The notes: generated by a model from the letters alone, not told the origin. Positions 28,141 through 36,985 are shown, numbered from the stretch's first letter. The stretch is DNA of 64,000 nucleotides from Hymenobacter baengnokdamensis (GCF_008728635.1 NZ_CP044285.1:4364885-4428884); one strand, 5' to 3'. Made by a program: numbers and translations.

Positions 28141-28733
28141 ACCTTACCCGCTCGCTGCTCGAAGCCACCGTAACCCTGGTTGTGCTGATGGGCCTGTCCC
28201 GTTGGGTGTTAGGAATTTTTGGCAAGAAAACAACTGTCTTTCATGCCACCGCGACCCGGCAGCTAGTGCTGCTTACCTGGCCGCTGCTGGCCGTGGGCAC
28301 AGGCTTTGCCGCCGCCGGGCCGGGCCTGCTGGCTCCCACCGCCGCCGAGCGCGGGCTGGCCTGGGCGCTGCTGGCCGCTATTTTGGCGCTGGCAGTGCCG
28401 GCGCTGGTGCTGCACCTGCGCTACTATACGCTCAACGCCGCTACTACGCTGGTATTTGACCCGCTGGGGGGACGGCTGCAGGTAGCTTTGGACGACGTAT
28501 TAGCCTACGACCCGGCCCGGCAAGGCTGGCCAGGGCCGGGCCCCGTAGAGTGGAGCCGCTGCCGCTGGTCGGGCGTTTTCTGGCGGCGCTACGAGTACCT
28601 GCGGCTGCCACTGCCTCAGGGTGATATCATTCTGACTACCTTGATGCTATCAGACATTCAGCCCCTGGTGCGCTACCTGCGTCATTTCGGCGTAGAGGTG
28701 CAGGAGCGTCGCCGCGCCTGGGCGTGGGTGTAA
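28137..28733 (+). CDS. Membrane protein of unknown function
   Basis: 198 residues, translationally coupled to the upstream glycosyltransferase by an ATGA overlap. About three N-terminal membrane helices (residues 8-28, 42-62, 75-95) are followed by a soluble C-terminal part rich in Trp and Arg (EWSRCRWSGVFWRRYEYLRL) that may be a PH-like cytoplasmic domain. No family recognised. The link to the glycosyltransferase suggests a cell-surface role, which is inference. Confidence 0.75.
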   Translation: MNLTRSLLEATVTLVVLMGLSRWVLGIFGKKTTVFHATATRQLVLLTWPLLAVGTGFAAAGPGLLAPTAAERGLAWALLAAILALAVPALVLHLRYYTLNAATTLVFDPLGGRLQVALDDVLAYDPARQGWPGPGPVEWSRCRWSGVFWRRYEYLRLPLPQGDIILTTLMLSDIQPLVRYLRHFGVEVQERRRAWAWV

Positions 28734-28803
28734 GGAAAGCCGGGAAAATAAAACTGCTTGCTTCGGCCGCGCCCATCTCCCGGCTGGCCCCGACCTTTGT
28801 GGC

Positions 28804-29622
28804 ATGGCTGATTTTTCTGCTTCAACCCCTCCGCTGCTGCATTTTCTTGACCAGGGCAACCCGGCAGCTACCCCGCTGGTGATTCTCCACGGCTTGTTTG
28901 GCACCCTCGACAACTGGCATACGCTGGCCCGGCGCTGGGCCGACGAGGCCGGCCTGCGCGTAGTGTCGGTCGATTTACGCAACCACGGGCGCTCGTTTCA
29001 CTCGCCCGAGCACAGCTACGCCCTCATGGCGCGGGACGTGCTCGCCCTGCTCGACCACCTACACCTTGACCCAGCCCGCCTCACCGTATTGGGGCACAGC
29101 ATGGGCGGCAAGGTGGCCATGTGCCTGGCCCTGGGCTACCCCACTCGCCTGGCCCAACTAGTAGTGCTTGACATTGCGCCGCGCTTTTCTAATATGGAGC
29201 ACCAGGATGCCATTATTGCCGGCTTGCAGGCGGTAGACCTCCGCACCATTCAAACCCGGCAGCAGGCCGAGGCTATACTGGCCCAACGCATTCCGCAGGT
29301 AGGCGTGCGCCAGTTCTTACTCAAGAATCTGTATCGTCGTGAAGACAATTCGTTTGCCTGGCGCATCAACTTACCGGTGCTGGTAAGCCAGCTGGCCGCT
29401 ATTGGTGAAGAAATCGGGGCCGCGCAGCCGTTCCTGAAGCCCACTCTGTTTGTGCGCGGTGGCAAGTCCGACTACATCACGCCCGACGATAAGCTGCACG
29501 GCATTCCGGCTCTGTTTCCCAACTCGCAGGTGGTGACCGTGCCCGACGCCGGGCACTGGCTGCACGCCGAAAAGCCGGAGGAGGTGTTTGCGCTGGTGAA
29601 AAGTTTTGTAGGTCACCTATAG
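28804..29622 (+). CDS. Alpha/beta hydrolase (YbfF-like esterase)
   Basis: 272 residues with the alpha/beta-hydrolase fold. Oxyanion region HGLFGTLDNWHTLA, DLRNHGRS, nucleophile elbow GHSMGGKVAM, Asp in GGKSDYITPDD and catalytic His in DAGHWLHAEKPEEV, so the triad is complete. The pattern fits the YbfF/ABHD11 esterase group acting on short acyl esters; the true substrate is unknown. GACCTTTG at 28792-28799 lies 4 bp before the ATG and may be a variant -7 box, which would leave almost no leader. Confidence 0.9.
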   Translation: MADFSASTPPLLHFLDQGNPAATPLVILHGLFGTLDNWHTLARRWADEAGLRVVSVDLRNHGRSFHSPEHSYALMARDVLALLDHLHLDPARLTVLGHSMGGKVAMCLALGYPTRLAQLVVLDIAPRFSNMEHQDAIIAGLQAVDLRTIQTRQQAEAILAQRIPQVGVRQFLLKNLYRREDNSFAWRINLPVLVSQLAAIGEEIGAAQPFLKPTLFVRGGKSDYITPDDKLHGIPALFPNSQVVTVPDAGHWLHAEKPEEVFALVKSFVGHL

Positions 29623-29627
29623 CTGTC

Positions 29628-30572
29628 ATGCTAAACTTTCACCCCTCTTGGTATGACACTCTGCCTCGACGGGGGCGTACCCTTCTGTTACCTTATCTGC
29701 AAGCCTTAGCCGTTTTCTTAGTGGTTTTCGGAGGGGCTACTGCTCTACTCCGACCATGGTCATGGGGATACAGGTGGTCATTGTGGGGGCCGCTAGCAAT
29801 AGGCTTTGCTCTGTGCTGGTGGCTGTGGCGCCCTTGGGCGCTGTTAGCTACAAATATAAAGGGCGAAAGCAGGCGAGTACCTCTGCTATTTGTATGGGCG
29901 CTATTCGTAGCTCTGGGCTGGAACTTGCGCAACTACCTTCGCTACCGTGTGGGCGAAGTGCGCGACCTGCGTAGCGTGCGCGAACTAGCACAGCCGGGCG
30001 AAGCGGTATTTTTCAGGTTGCATAGCTCCTATTATGCCGATAGACCTCACCTGGGGCGCTACGCAGCCCCGCACATCTTCATATTGAAAGGCGGCAGCAA
30101 GCGCTTCGAAGCTTCCGTAGCCTACGCCTGCCCCTTGCTAGCCGCCGAAGCCGATACTGCCACAGCCCGGTTAGTCCCGCAAGCTCGGCTGCTACCGCCC
30201 GCCTGGCTAGTTTATTCGTACCAAAAGACGCTGGGCGACAACCTAGCGCCCGGTGAAGCTAATTGGCGCTTCGTCAACTTCGCTGCTCGCACCGATGCTC
30301 ATTTCGATTCGCTGAATTTAGCCGATTTCACTTACCTAATGCGGCTTGAGGGTCCTGCATACGACCAATACCGGGCTGTGCGCGCCAGCGCACTAGCCCC
30401 TTACTGGGGCTCACCGCTGCTTCTACAGCCTATTCGGAGGCCATTCGCCGAACGCGGCTCCAGTACGGGGCATTTGCTGCTTTGGCTTATGCTGGCAGGT
30501 AGCTCTTTTATTTGTTTTCTGCTTCTGGTTATGCCGCTTCGCCCCGATGAGCTGGCCGCTGACCAACCCTAG
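29628..30572 (+). CDS. Membrane protein of unknown function
   Basis: 314 residues starting 5 bp after the hydrolase stop. Three N-terminal membrane spans (about 22-42, 50-68, 82-98), a soluble middle of about 170 residues (FRLHSSYYADRPHLGRYAAPH, FLKGG-like ILKGGSKRFEASVAYACPLL) and one C-terminal span (280-300). I do not recognise a family; the topology suggests a large extracytoplasmic loop. Codon use seems less GC-rich than neighbouring genes. Confidence 0.7.
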   Translation: MLNFHPSWYDTLPRRGRTLLLPYLQALAVFLVVFGGATALLRPWSWGYRWSLWGPLAIGFALCWWLWRPWALLATNIKGESRRVPLLFVWALFVALGWNLRNYLRYRVGEVRDLRSVRELAQPGEAVFFRLHSSYYADRPHLGRYAAPHIFILKGGSKRFEASVAYACPLLAAEADTATARLVPQARLLPPAWLVYSYQKTLGDNLAPGEANWRFVNFAARTDAHFDSLNLADFTYLMRLEGPAYDQYRAVRASALAPYWGSPLLLQPIRRPFAERGSSTGHLLLWLMLAGSSFICFLLLVMPLRPDELAADQP

Positions 30573-30600
30573 CTGCTACCTCGCTATTCTACTTTCTCCT

Positions 30601-31305
30601 TTGCTTTACCTCCTTCCTACTCCGCTGGCCGAGGGCACGGCCCCGCAGGTGCTGCCGCCGCAGGTGGTGGCCGCCGTGACCTGGCTGCCCTATTTCCTGG
30701 TCGAAAATCTGCGCACCGCCCGCCGCTTTGTGAAGGAGGTAGCCCCGCACCGCGTTATTGAGGATATTCGGTTTGTGCTTATCGATAAGGATAGCACAGC
30801 CGCTCAGGTAAAGGCGGCCCTCGAACCATTACTAAAAGAAAATATAGCGGCCGGGGTATTATCCGAAGCGGGCTGCCCTGGCATCGCCGACCCCGGCGCG
30901 GCGCTGGCCCAGGAAGCGCACCGGCTGGGGCTGGCCGTGCGCCCGCTGGTGGGGCCGTCGTCGATTTTATTAACCCTGATGGGCTCGGGGCTCAATGGGC
31001 AGCGGTTTGCCTTTCATGGCTACCTGCCCATCGAGAAGGCCGCCCGCATCGCGGCTATCAAAGCCTTGGATAAAGAGGCGGCCCAGCGCGACCAAAGCCA
31101 GCTGTGCATCGAAACGCCCTACCGCAATGACCAGTTATTGAGCGATTTGCTGGCTCACCTCTCGCCCAGCACCCGCCTCTGCGTGGCTGCCGACCTCACC
31201 GCGCCTACCGAGTACCTGCGTACGCTGCCCGTAGCCGAGTGGCGCCGTCTGCCCGCGCTGCCACCGCTGCATAAGCGCCCGGCAGTATTTGCCTGGGGCA
31301 AGTAG
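30601..31305 (+). CDS. SAM-dependent methyltransferase, tetrapyrrole methylase/RsmI-like
   Basis: About 234 residues from TTG 30601 (LLPTPLAEGTAPQ, the family N-terminus). An ATG at 30547 would add 18 residues and overlap the previous gene by 26 nt, so I prefer the TTG, with some doubt. Motifs: VENLRTARRF, SEAGCPGIADPGA (the SAM-site glycine loop), VGPSSILLTLMGSGLNGQRF and FHGYLP. RsmI itself 2'-O-methylates C1402 of 16S rRNA; the divergent N-terminus marks this as the RsmI-like branch of Bacteroidota rather than certain RsmI. Confidence 0.85.
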   Translation: MLYLLPTPLAEGTAPQVLPPQVVAAVTWLPYFLVENLRTARRFVKEVAPHRVIEDIRFVLIDKDSTAAQVKAALEPLLKENIAAGVLSEAGCPGIADPGAALAQEAHRLGLAVRPLVGPSSILLTLMGSGLNGQRFAFHGYLPIEKAARIAAIKALDKEAAQRDQSQLCIETPYRNDQLLSDLLAHLSPSTRLCVAADLTAPTEYLRTLPVAEWRRLPALPPLHKRPAVFAWGK

Positions 31306-31388
31306 CCGGCGGGTGCTCTGTGTAGCTGGCCGCTACACTACTGCTTACGCGTGGGCGATTGACTTAGCGCAGCTTCCAGGTAGGCTGC

Positions 31389-32102
31389 TTATTTACCGCT
31401 GACGCTGCCGCCGCCACTCACGTTTTTGGTGAGCTTGGGCGAGCCCAGGTAACGGATGCTGGCCCCGCCGCTGGCCTCGGCCAGCAGCACTTCGCGCACG
31501 GCCAGCGTGGCACTGCTGCCGCTGCCGGCCTCTATCTGGCTGCGGTTGGTTTGCAGCTCTTTGCCGTCAAACGTAGCCCCGCTACTGATATTGAGGTCAA
31601 AGCGCGGCGCCTGGCCGCTGACGGACACGACACTACCGCTGTTTTGGCGCACAATGAGCACCGCCACGTTGAGCGCGGCCTTGAAGCTGGCCCCCGACGA
31701 GATATCGAGCTGAAAATCGGGCGTGGCGAAGCTGCCAGTGCCCGTTACCTTAGCCCCGCTGCCGGCCGTGATGGCCGTGAGCTGGTCGGCCGTAACGGCC
31801 ACGTGCAGCTTTTTATTGATGCGCGCGAGCTTACGGTTGTCGCGCTCATCGGGGTTGTCGTAATGAATATTGAGCACGCCGCTGGTAACGGTGGTCAGAA
31901 TATGCTCGCGAAACTCGGCCGAGATGGCACTCACTTCCACACGTTGCGGGTGCCCGGCCGTTAGCTCCAGCTCGATACCCGTGCCAATATTGATGGCATG
32001 AAAGGCTTCCAGGGGTCGCACCTGAGTCGATAGCTCAGTTTGAGCCAGGGCCGGTACCAGAGTCAGCACCCACAGCAGGGCAGGCAGAAAATACTTTTTC
32101 AT
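31389..32102 (-). CDS. Head GIN domain (DUF2807) secreted protein 1
   Basis: 237 residues with signal peptide (MKKYFLPALLWVLTLVPALA) and a DUF2807 putative auto-transporter adhesin fold: a right-handed beta structure with repeating SSGAS/GSGA turns. Motifs include RPLEAFHAINIGTGIELEL, ITAGSGAKVTGTG and LDISSGASFKAAL. It ends VSGGGSVSGK. The start at 32102 gives the signal peptide; an in-frame extension upstream lacks one. A paralogue lies 133 bp upstream on the same strand. Function unknown; probably periplasmic or surface. Confidence 0.88.
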   Translation of the reverse strand: MKKYFLPALLWVLTLVPALAQTELSTQVRPLEAFHAINIGTGIELELTAGHPQRVEVSAISAEFREHILTTVTSGVLNIHYDNPDERDNRKLARINKKLHVAVTADQLTAITAGSGAKVTGTGSFATPDFQLDISSGASFKAALNVAVLIVRQNSGSVVSVSGQAPRFDLNISSGATFDGKELQTNRSQIEAGSGSSATLAVREVLLAEASGGASIRYLGSPKLTKNVSGGGSVSGK

Positions 32103-32235
32103 ATATATATTAGGACCAATAATCTTTACCGAGCAGGCTATGCCTGGCAATCTGCAACAAGCGACTGCCACTCAAAGAAAGGACAAAGAAAGGCAGTTTG
32201 GGCCTGCCGCTAGCGCTTACTGATGCCTGAGTATG

Positions 32236-32940
32236 TTACCGGCCACTCACGCTGCCGCCGCTGCTGGTGTGCTTCGATACCTGAGGCGCCCCGCCGTAGG
32301 TAACGCTGCCGCCGCTGCTGGCCCGCGCCGAAAGGGTTTTCTGCACCTCCACAGCTACGCTGCCGCCACTGCTGGCTTCGGCCTCACAGTCGCTGGTACG
32401 CAGGTTTTTGCCGTTAAAGCTGCCGCCGCCGCTGGTGCGCACGCCCAGGCGCTGGGTGGTGCCGCTCACCACGGCCTCGGCGCCGCTGCTAAGCTCAGCC
32501 TGAATGGAAGCTGCTGCAAAGTCGCCTTTGAGCGAAGCCCCCGACGACACGGACAGGCGCAGGTCGGCGGTGGCATAGGCAGTGCTTTTTACCTGTAGCT
32601 CGGAGCCGCTGCTGGCCGACAGCCCGGTAAGCCGGGCCGCGGTAACATTCACGCGCAGCTTGTTGTGGCGGTTGTTGCGCCACAGGTCCGACGCCTGCAT
32701 GTCGAATTTTACCCGCAGCACCCCATCCTCCACGGTGGTTTTGATACGGGCGCGGTTTTCGGGCGTGTCGGCCGTTACCTCCACGCGCTGGGGCGTGCCC
32801 GCCGTTACGTACAGCTCGATGCCGCTACTCACCTCCACCGCGTGGAAGCTAGACACGGCCCGAACCTCGGAGGACGTCTGGGCCAGGGCGGGCACCAGGG
32901 CCAGCAGCCAGAGCAAAACCGGGAAGAACAGATTTTTCAT
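32236..32940 (-). CDS. Head GIN domain (DUF2807) secreted protein 2
   Basis: 234 residues, paralogous to the gene downstream: signal peptide MKNLFFPVLLWLLALVPALA, then VSSFHAVEVSSGIELYVTAG and a series of SSGG turns (ASSGSELQV, SVSSGASLKG, TSGGGSFNG, ASSGGSV). It ends SSGGSVSGR, mirroring the VSGGGSVSGK of its neighbour. Tandem duplication is the likely origin. The start at 32940 is the first that leaves a standard signal peptide. Confidence 0.88.
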   Translation of the reverse strand: MKNLFFPVLLWLLALVPALAQTSSEVRAVSSFHAVEVSSGIELYVTAGTPQRVEVTADTPENRARIKTTVEDGVLRVKFDMQASDLWRNNRHNKLRVNVTAARLTGLSASSGSELQVKSTAYATADLRLSVSSGASLKGDFAAASIQAELSSGAEAVVSGTTQRLGVRTSGGGSFNGKNLRTSDCEAEASSGGSVAVEVQKTLSARASSGGSVTYGGAPQVSKHTSSGGSVSGR

Positions 32941-33134
32941 GCGCAAAAAGGGAGAAAGAAGAGGAAAATTGAGATGCTGGCCGGGTTACCAGCCCAGCGG
33001 CGAGTTCGTTACAAGCTGTTGGCTAAAAAGCTGCGCTTGTACTTGCCTGGCCTACGAGATGCGGCAAAGATGAGCGCCGTTGCCTGGCTCTTCAAGAGAA
33101 TTATCCCAATCAACCTACCCCCTATACCAACTAC

Positions 33135-33821
33135 CTATTCTTCGCGCCGAAGGCCAGAATGACTGATAGCCCGCTGCTTCGCAACCGGCTCAGTAGCAGC
33201 TGACGCGCCGTCGGCTACGCGCGCATTGCCTTTAAAGGCCGCTATCGTGGCTTCGCCCTGGGCCGCGATGCCGCGCCGGCCCAGCACCCGGCCCACCGTG
33301 CGCCACAAAATACTCATATCGAGCCAAAAGCTTTGATGCGCCACGTACCACACGTCAAACTCGAATTTTTCTTCCCACGAGATAGCGTTACGCCCATTTA
33401 CCTGCGCCCAGCCCGTGAGGCCGGGGCGCACGAGGTGCCGCCGCGCCTGCCGGGGCGAGTACAGCGGCAAATACTCGGGCAGCAGCGGGCGCGGGCCTAC
33501 CAGACTCATATCACCGCGCACGATATTCCAAAGCTGCGGCAGCTCATCGAGCGAAGTAGCTCGCAGCCAGCGCCCAATGGCCGGCAGGCGCTGGGCATCG
33601 GGCAGCAGCTGGCCAGTGGCGGGGTCGCGGGCGCTGGTCATGGTTTGCAGCTTATACAAAGTGAAAAGCTGCCCGCCCAGCCCCGGCCGCCGCTGCCGAA
33701 ACAGCCAGGCACCGCCGTTCTGGCCGGCCGCCAGCGCGGCTCCTGCTGCCATCAGCGGCAGCGTGAGCACCACCAGCGGCAGGGCCACGGCCAAGTCGAG
33801 CAGGCGCTTACCAGGGTACAT
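33135..33821 (-). CDS. Exopolysaccharide initiating sugar transferase
   Basis: 228-residue bacterial sugar transferase (WcaJ/PglC type), which moves a sugar-1-phosphate from a nucleotide sugar to undecaprenyl phosphate. One N-terminal membrane hairpin (PGKRLLDLAVALPLVVLTLP) is followed by RQRRPGLGGQLFTLYKLQTM, RATSLDELPQLWNIVRGDM, SLVGPRPLLPEYLPLY and RPGLTGWAQVNGRN, all family hallmarks. It is the short, single-domain form. Its start codon abuts a heptamer repeat array on the upstream side. It could feed the glycosyltransferases elsewhere in the window. Confidence 0.92.
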   Translation of the reverse strand: MYPGKRLLDLAVALPLVVLTLPLMAAGAALAAGQNGGAWLFRQRRPGLGGQLFTLYKLQTMTSARDPATGQLLPDAQRLPAIGRWLRATSLDELPQLWNIVRGDMSLVGPRPLLPEYLPLYSPRQARRHLVRPGLTGWAQVNGRNAISWEEKFEFDVWYVAHQSFWLDMSILWRTVGRVLGRRGIAAQGEATIAAFKGNARVADGASAATEPVAKQRAISHSGLRREE

Positions 33822-33909
33822 GGGTAATGGGTAATGGGTAATGAGTAATGAGTAATGAGTAGTAAAGAACGTCATACTTCATTGCGTTTAGTATGACGTT
33901 CTTTACTAC
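33822..33909. repeat. Heptamer array plus 18-bp inverted repeat in a divergent promoter gap
   Basis: Starting at the base after the sugar transferase start codon are three GGGTAAT and two GAGTAAT units (33822-33856). A perfect inverted repeat follows: AGTAAAGAACGTCATACT (33861-33878) and its reverse complement (33890-33907), extendable by two more pairs. Beyond it, inverted versions of the heptamers (ACCCATTACCC) run on to the ispE start. Confidence 0.8.
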
Positions 33910-33933
33910 CCATTACCCACTATCCCATTCCCT

Positions 33934-34761
33934 TTGCTTTCCTTTCCCAACGCTAAGCTCAACCTGGGCCTTTACGTAACGGCCCGGCGGCCCGATGGCT
34001 ACCACGAGCTGGAAACTGTATTCTTGCCCCTGCCCTGGACCGACGTGCTCGAAGTACTGCCCGCGCCCAAAGGCCAGGTCGCCGCCAACCTTACCCTCAC
34101 GGGCCGGCCCATTCCGGGCGAGGCCGCTACCAACCTGTGCCTGAGGGCTTATGAGCTGCTGAAGGCCGATTTTGCGGCGCTGCCGGCCGTGCAGCTGCAC
34201 CTGCACAAAATAGTGCCCATCGGCGCGGGCCTGGGGGGCGGCTCGGCCGATGCCGCATTTGCCTTACGAGCCATAGCCGAGCTATTTGGGCTGCCGCTAA
34301 CGACGGCGCAGCTCGAAAGCTACGCGCGAAGGCTTGGCGCTGACTGTGCTTTTTTTATGGAGAACACCCCTCGGCTGGCGCGCGGCAAAGGCGATATTTT
34401 CGAGCCTATTGACCTGGATATGCGCGGCATTGCCTGCGTGGTGGTGTACCCCAACCTGAACATCAGCACGGCGCAGGCCTTTGCGGGCATTGTGCCACAA
34501 GCGCCGGCCTACCCCCTGCGCGAGGCCCTGGCCCAACCCATGAGCAGCTGGCGCGCCACGGTCAGCAACGACTTTGAAGCCTCACTGGCCCCGACATTTC
34601 CGGCACTGAATAATATTAAGAATTTACTATATAATACTGGCGCGGTCTATGCCAGCCTCTCCGGCTCGGGCTCCGCGGTATACGGCTTATTTCCCGACAG
34701 GCCGGAGGCACCTGCCCTACCCTGGCCCGATGAATACCTGGTGTGGCGGGGCCGGCTTTGA
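33934..34761 (+). CDS. ispE: 4-diphosphocytidyl-2-C-methyl-D-erythritol kinase
   Basis: 275-residue GHMP kinase of the MEP isoprenoid pathway, phosphorylating CDP-methylerythritol with ATP. Motifs: N-terminal FPNAKLNLGLYVTARRPDGY, the ATP loop PIGAGLGGGSADAAF and C-terminal ASLSGSGSAVYGLF. The start is TTG at 33934, because the conserved FPNAKLNLGL begins three codons later and no ATG exists. It converges with the EamA gene, leaving only 4 bp between stops. Confidence 0.93.
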   Translation: MLSFPNAKLNLGLYVTARRPDGYHELETVFLPLPWTDVLEVLPAPKGQVAANLTLTGRPIPGEAATNLCLRAYELLKADFAALPAVQLHLHKIVPIGAGLGGGSADAAFALRAIAELFGLPLTTAQLESYARRLGADCAFFMENTPRLARGKGDIFEPIDLDMRGIACVVVYPNLNISTAQAFAGIVPQAPAYPLREALAQPMSSWRATVSNDFEASLAPTFPALNNIKNLLYNTGAVYASLSGSGSAVYGLFPDRPEAPALPWPDEYLVWRGRL

Positions 34762-34765
34762 ATTT

Positions 34766-35695
34766 TTAATTTACAATTCCCACTGCTTCCTTGCGGGCGC
34801 GGCGCTGGTTCCACTGGTCGAGCACCGGATGCACCAGCACGCTGGCCAGAATAAGAAGAGTACCGATATAAAAGCCGCCCGACATTTTTTCCTGCCCGAA
34901 GCCCGGCACCCGCAGCACAAAAAGTGCCTGCGCCAGCACGATGCCATACACCGGCTCCAGGTTGATGGTCAGGTTCACCACGAAGGCCGAAATCCGCTTC
35001 ATCAGCTCGACTGAGGACGAAAAGGCGTACACGGTGCACACGCCCGCCAGTAGCAGCAGCCACAGCCAGTCGTAGCCGTGCCAGCCCAGCCGCAGCCCCG
35101 CGCCCTGCGTGAAATAGCGGCTATAGACCGGAAAGAACAATACGATGCTCAGGCAAGCACCCAGCATCTCGTAAAACGTCAGCCGCACCGGCGCGTGGCG
35201 CTTCACCAGCTGCGAGTTGAGCACACTGAACAGCGCCGACAGCCCCGCCGAGGCCACTGCCACCAGCAGGCCGGTAAGCTGCGTAAACTCAGCCTGCGAA
35301 ATCAGGTACAAACCCACCATCGCCAGCAACCCCAGGCCAACCTCGTAGGGCCGTACCCGCCGCCACAGCAGCAGCGGCTCCAGCAGGGATGTCCACAAAG
35401 CCAGCGTGGCCATGCCCGCCAGGCACACGCTTACCGAGGAAAGGCGGGCCGCCAGAAAAAATGTTATCCAGTGTGCTGCCACCAGCGCGCCCACGCCCAG
35501 CAGCCGCAGGGCTTCGGCCGGGGCCAGGCGCCAGCCCGTGCGCCGCGCCACCAGCAGGCCCACCAGCCCGGTGCTGGCCAGCAGCGTGCGCCAAAACACC
35601 AGCTCGACCGGCGGCACGGTAATCAGCTTGCCCAGAATGGCCGTAAAGCCCCACAGCAGGACGATAAAATGTAGCTTGAGGTAATCTTTGAGCAT
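34766..35695 (-). CDS. EamA family (DMT) transporter
   Basis: 309 residues with ten predicted membrane helices in two EamA repeats; the first begins LHFIVLLWGFTAILGKLI and the second near FSVLNSQLVKRHAPVRLTFY. The family exports metabolites such as amino acids or related small compounds; the substrate cannot be read here. The gene ends four bases from ispE on the other strand, within an A/T word-repeat stretch. Upstream is a 139-bp gap with degenerate repeats, then lptF/G in the same direction. Confidence 0.88.
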   Translation of the reverse strand: MLKDYLKLHFIVLLWGFTAILGKLITVPPVELVFWRTLLASTGLVGLLVARRTGWRLAPAEALRLLGVGALVAAHWITFFLAARLSSVSVCLAGMATLALWTSLLEPLLLWRRVRPYEVGLGLLAMVGLYLISQAEFTQLTGLLVAVASAGLSALFSVLNSQLVKRHAPVRLTFYEMLGACLSIVLFFPVYSRYFTQGAGLRLGWHGYDWLWLLLLAGVCTVYAFSSSVELMKRISAFVVNLTINLEPVYGIVLAQALFVLRVPGFGQEKMSGGFYIGTLLILASVLVHPVLDQWNQRRARKEAVGIVN

Positions 35696-35834
35696 CGTCT
35701 TTAATGGGAGGAATACAAAAATGTGCTAATGAGAAAATGCTCCGACAACGCCTGGCAAGGTATCCGCTTCCCGAGCAAACCAACTTTTTAATCTCCGCAT
35801 TTACCACATTCTCCCTTTTTCACATTCCTAAAAG
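35696..35834. repeat. Degenerate inverted word-repeats between lptF/G and EamA gene
   Basis: The gap is flanked by GGAATACAAAAATGTGCTAA (35710 region) and, inverted, sequences such as CCACATTCTCCCTTTTTCAC (35803-35826). Read on the minus strand these give GGAAT...AAATGC outer words in both arms. The match is partial, weaker than at the other junctions. Confidence 0.4.
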
Positions 35835-36914
35835 CTACTTGGGCACCACCCGGTACAGAAACACCCCGATAACTGAGAATACCATCCCCGGCACCCAGGC
35901 CGCCAGCATGGGCGGCAGGCTGCCCACCGAAGCCAGGTTGCGCGAGAGCATCACGAAGATGATAAAGACAAACGCCAGCACGAAGCCCAGCGCAATTTGC
36001 CCGCCCACGCCGGCGCGGCTCTTGCGGGCGCTTAGCACCACGCCAATCATGGTAAGGATAATCGTATCGAAGGGGTAGGCATAGCGTTCGTACTTCACGC
36101 TCAGATACTGGGCCGTGTCGTTGGCGCCGCGCATGATTTTGGTGGCAATCAGGTCGTTGAGCTCGGGCGAAGTCAGCGTTTCGGCCAGGCGATAGGTGCT
36201 GGCAAAGTCCTTGGGGTACAGGTTGAGCGTGGTATCGCGGGCCGGAATAGTTTGCAGGGTTTCCCCGGTTTGGCCGTGAAAGGTGCGCACCGTCTGGGGC
36301 GTCATTTTCCATGCCTGCTTGGTCGAGTCCCACGTCAGGGCATCGGCCGTAAGGCGGCGGCGCAGAATGGTGCTGTCGATGGTTTCGAGCGCGAAACGGT
36401 AGCCGATGTTGTGCTCGGCATCGTAGCTTTCGAGGTAGGCGTAGCTGCGCGGCCCGATTTTGACGTGAATATTCCGCCCCTCAAACTTCCAGGGTTCCTG
36501 CACGTGCAGGTTTTCGAACTTCACTATCTCCTTGGTACCCTTCGGAATAACCCAGCTGATGAGCCCAAAGGTGAGTACCGCAATCACGCCCGCCCCCATG
36601 GCATAGGGCAGCAGTAGCCGCTCAAAGCTCATGCCGCTGGCCAGCATGGCCACCAGCTCGGTGCGCGCGGCCAGCCGCGACGTCACAAACACCACCGCGA
36701 TAAAGATGGTGATGGGTGCCAGCAGATTGGCAAAATACGGAAAAAGGTAGATGTAGTAATGCGTAAAAACGTGCCAGAACGTGAGGTTGTGGTGCAGAAA
36801 GTCGTCGTTCTTCTCCGTGTAGTCAATCACGCAAATCACCGACACGAGCATCAGCACCGTGAAAAAAAACGCGGTGAGAAACTTGCCGATGATGTATTTG
36901 TCGAGGATTTTCAT
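35835..36914 (-). CDS. LptF/LptG family LPS export permease
   Basis: 359-residue YjgP/YjgQ-type permease of the LptBFG transporter that extracts LPS from the inner membrane. Membrane helices at about 10-35, 55-80 and 95-120 (DKYIIGKFLTAFFFTVLML), a long periplasmic beta-jellyroll region, and three C-terminal helices (FDTIILTMIGVVLSARKSR, GGQIALGFVLAFVF, GSLPPMLAAWVPG). It cannot be assigned to F or G confidently. ATG at 36914 directly abuts the 45-bp inverted repeat. tgt followed by such a permease is a common Bacteroidota order; here a nuclease-like gene lies between. Confidence 0.9.
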   Translation of the reverse strand: MKILDKYIIGKFLTAFFFTVLMLVSVICVIDYTEKNDDFLHHNLTFWHVFTHYYIYLFPYFANLLAPITIFIAVVFVTSRLAARTELVAMLASGMSFERLLLPYAMGAGVIAVLTFGLISWVIPKGTKEIVKFENLHVQEPWKFEGRNIHVKIGPRSYAYLESYDAEHNIGYRFALETIDSTILRRRLTADALTWDSTKQAWKMTPQTVRTFHGQTGETLQTIPARDTTLNLYPKDFASTYRLAETLTSPELNDLIATKIMRGANDTAQYLSVKYERYAYPFDTIILTMIGVVLSARKSRAGVGGQIALGFVLAFVFIIFVMLSRNLASVGSLPPMLAAWVPGMVFSVIGVFLYRVVPK

Positions 36915-36959
36915 GACCGCAGATTTAACGGATTTAACGGATTTCGCGGATACGCCCGC
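36915..36959 (+). repeat. Left terminal inverted repeat of GxxExxY cassette
   Basis: 45 bp beginning GACCGCAGATTTAACGG, made of 9-bp words (GATTTAACG, GATTTAACG, GATTTCGCG) and ending TACGCCCGC. Exact inverted copy at 37516-37560. Its first base is next to the lptF/G start codon, so it forms that gene's 5' leader on the minus strand. Confidence 0.95.
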
Positions 36960-36985
36960 AAGCGGGCTGACTCGCGGGGCGGGAC

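Noticed and set aside
33822..33856. Possible phase-variable tract inside a gene
   Set aside because: The heptamers lie outside the coding region of the sugar transferase when the homologous start at 33821 is used, so they cannot shift its frame. An upstream start reading through them is unlikely.
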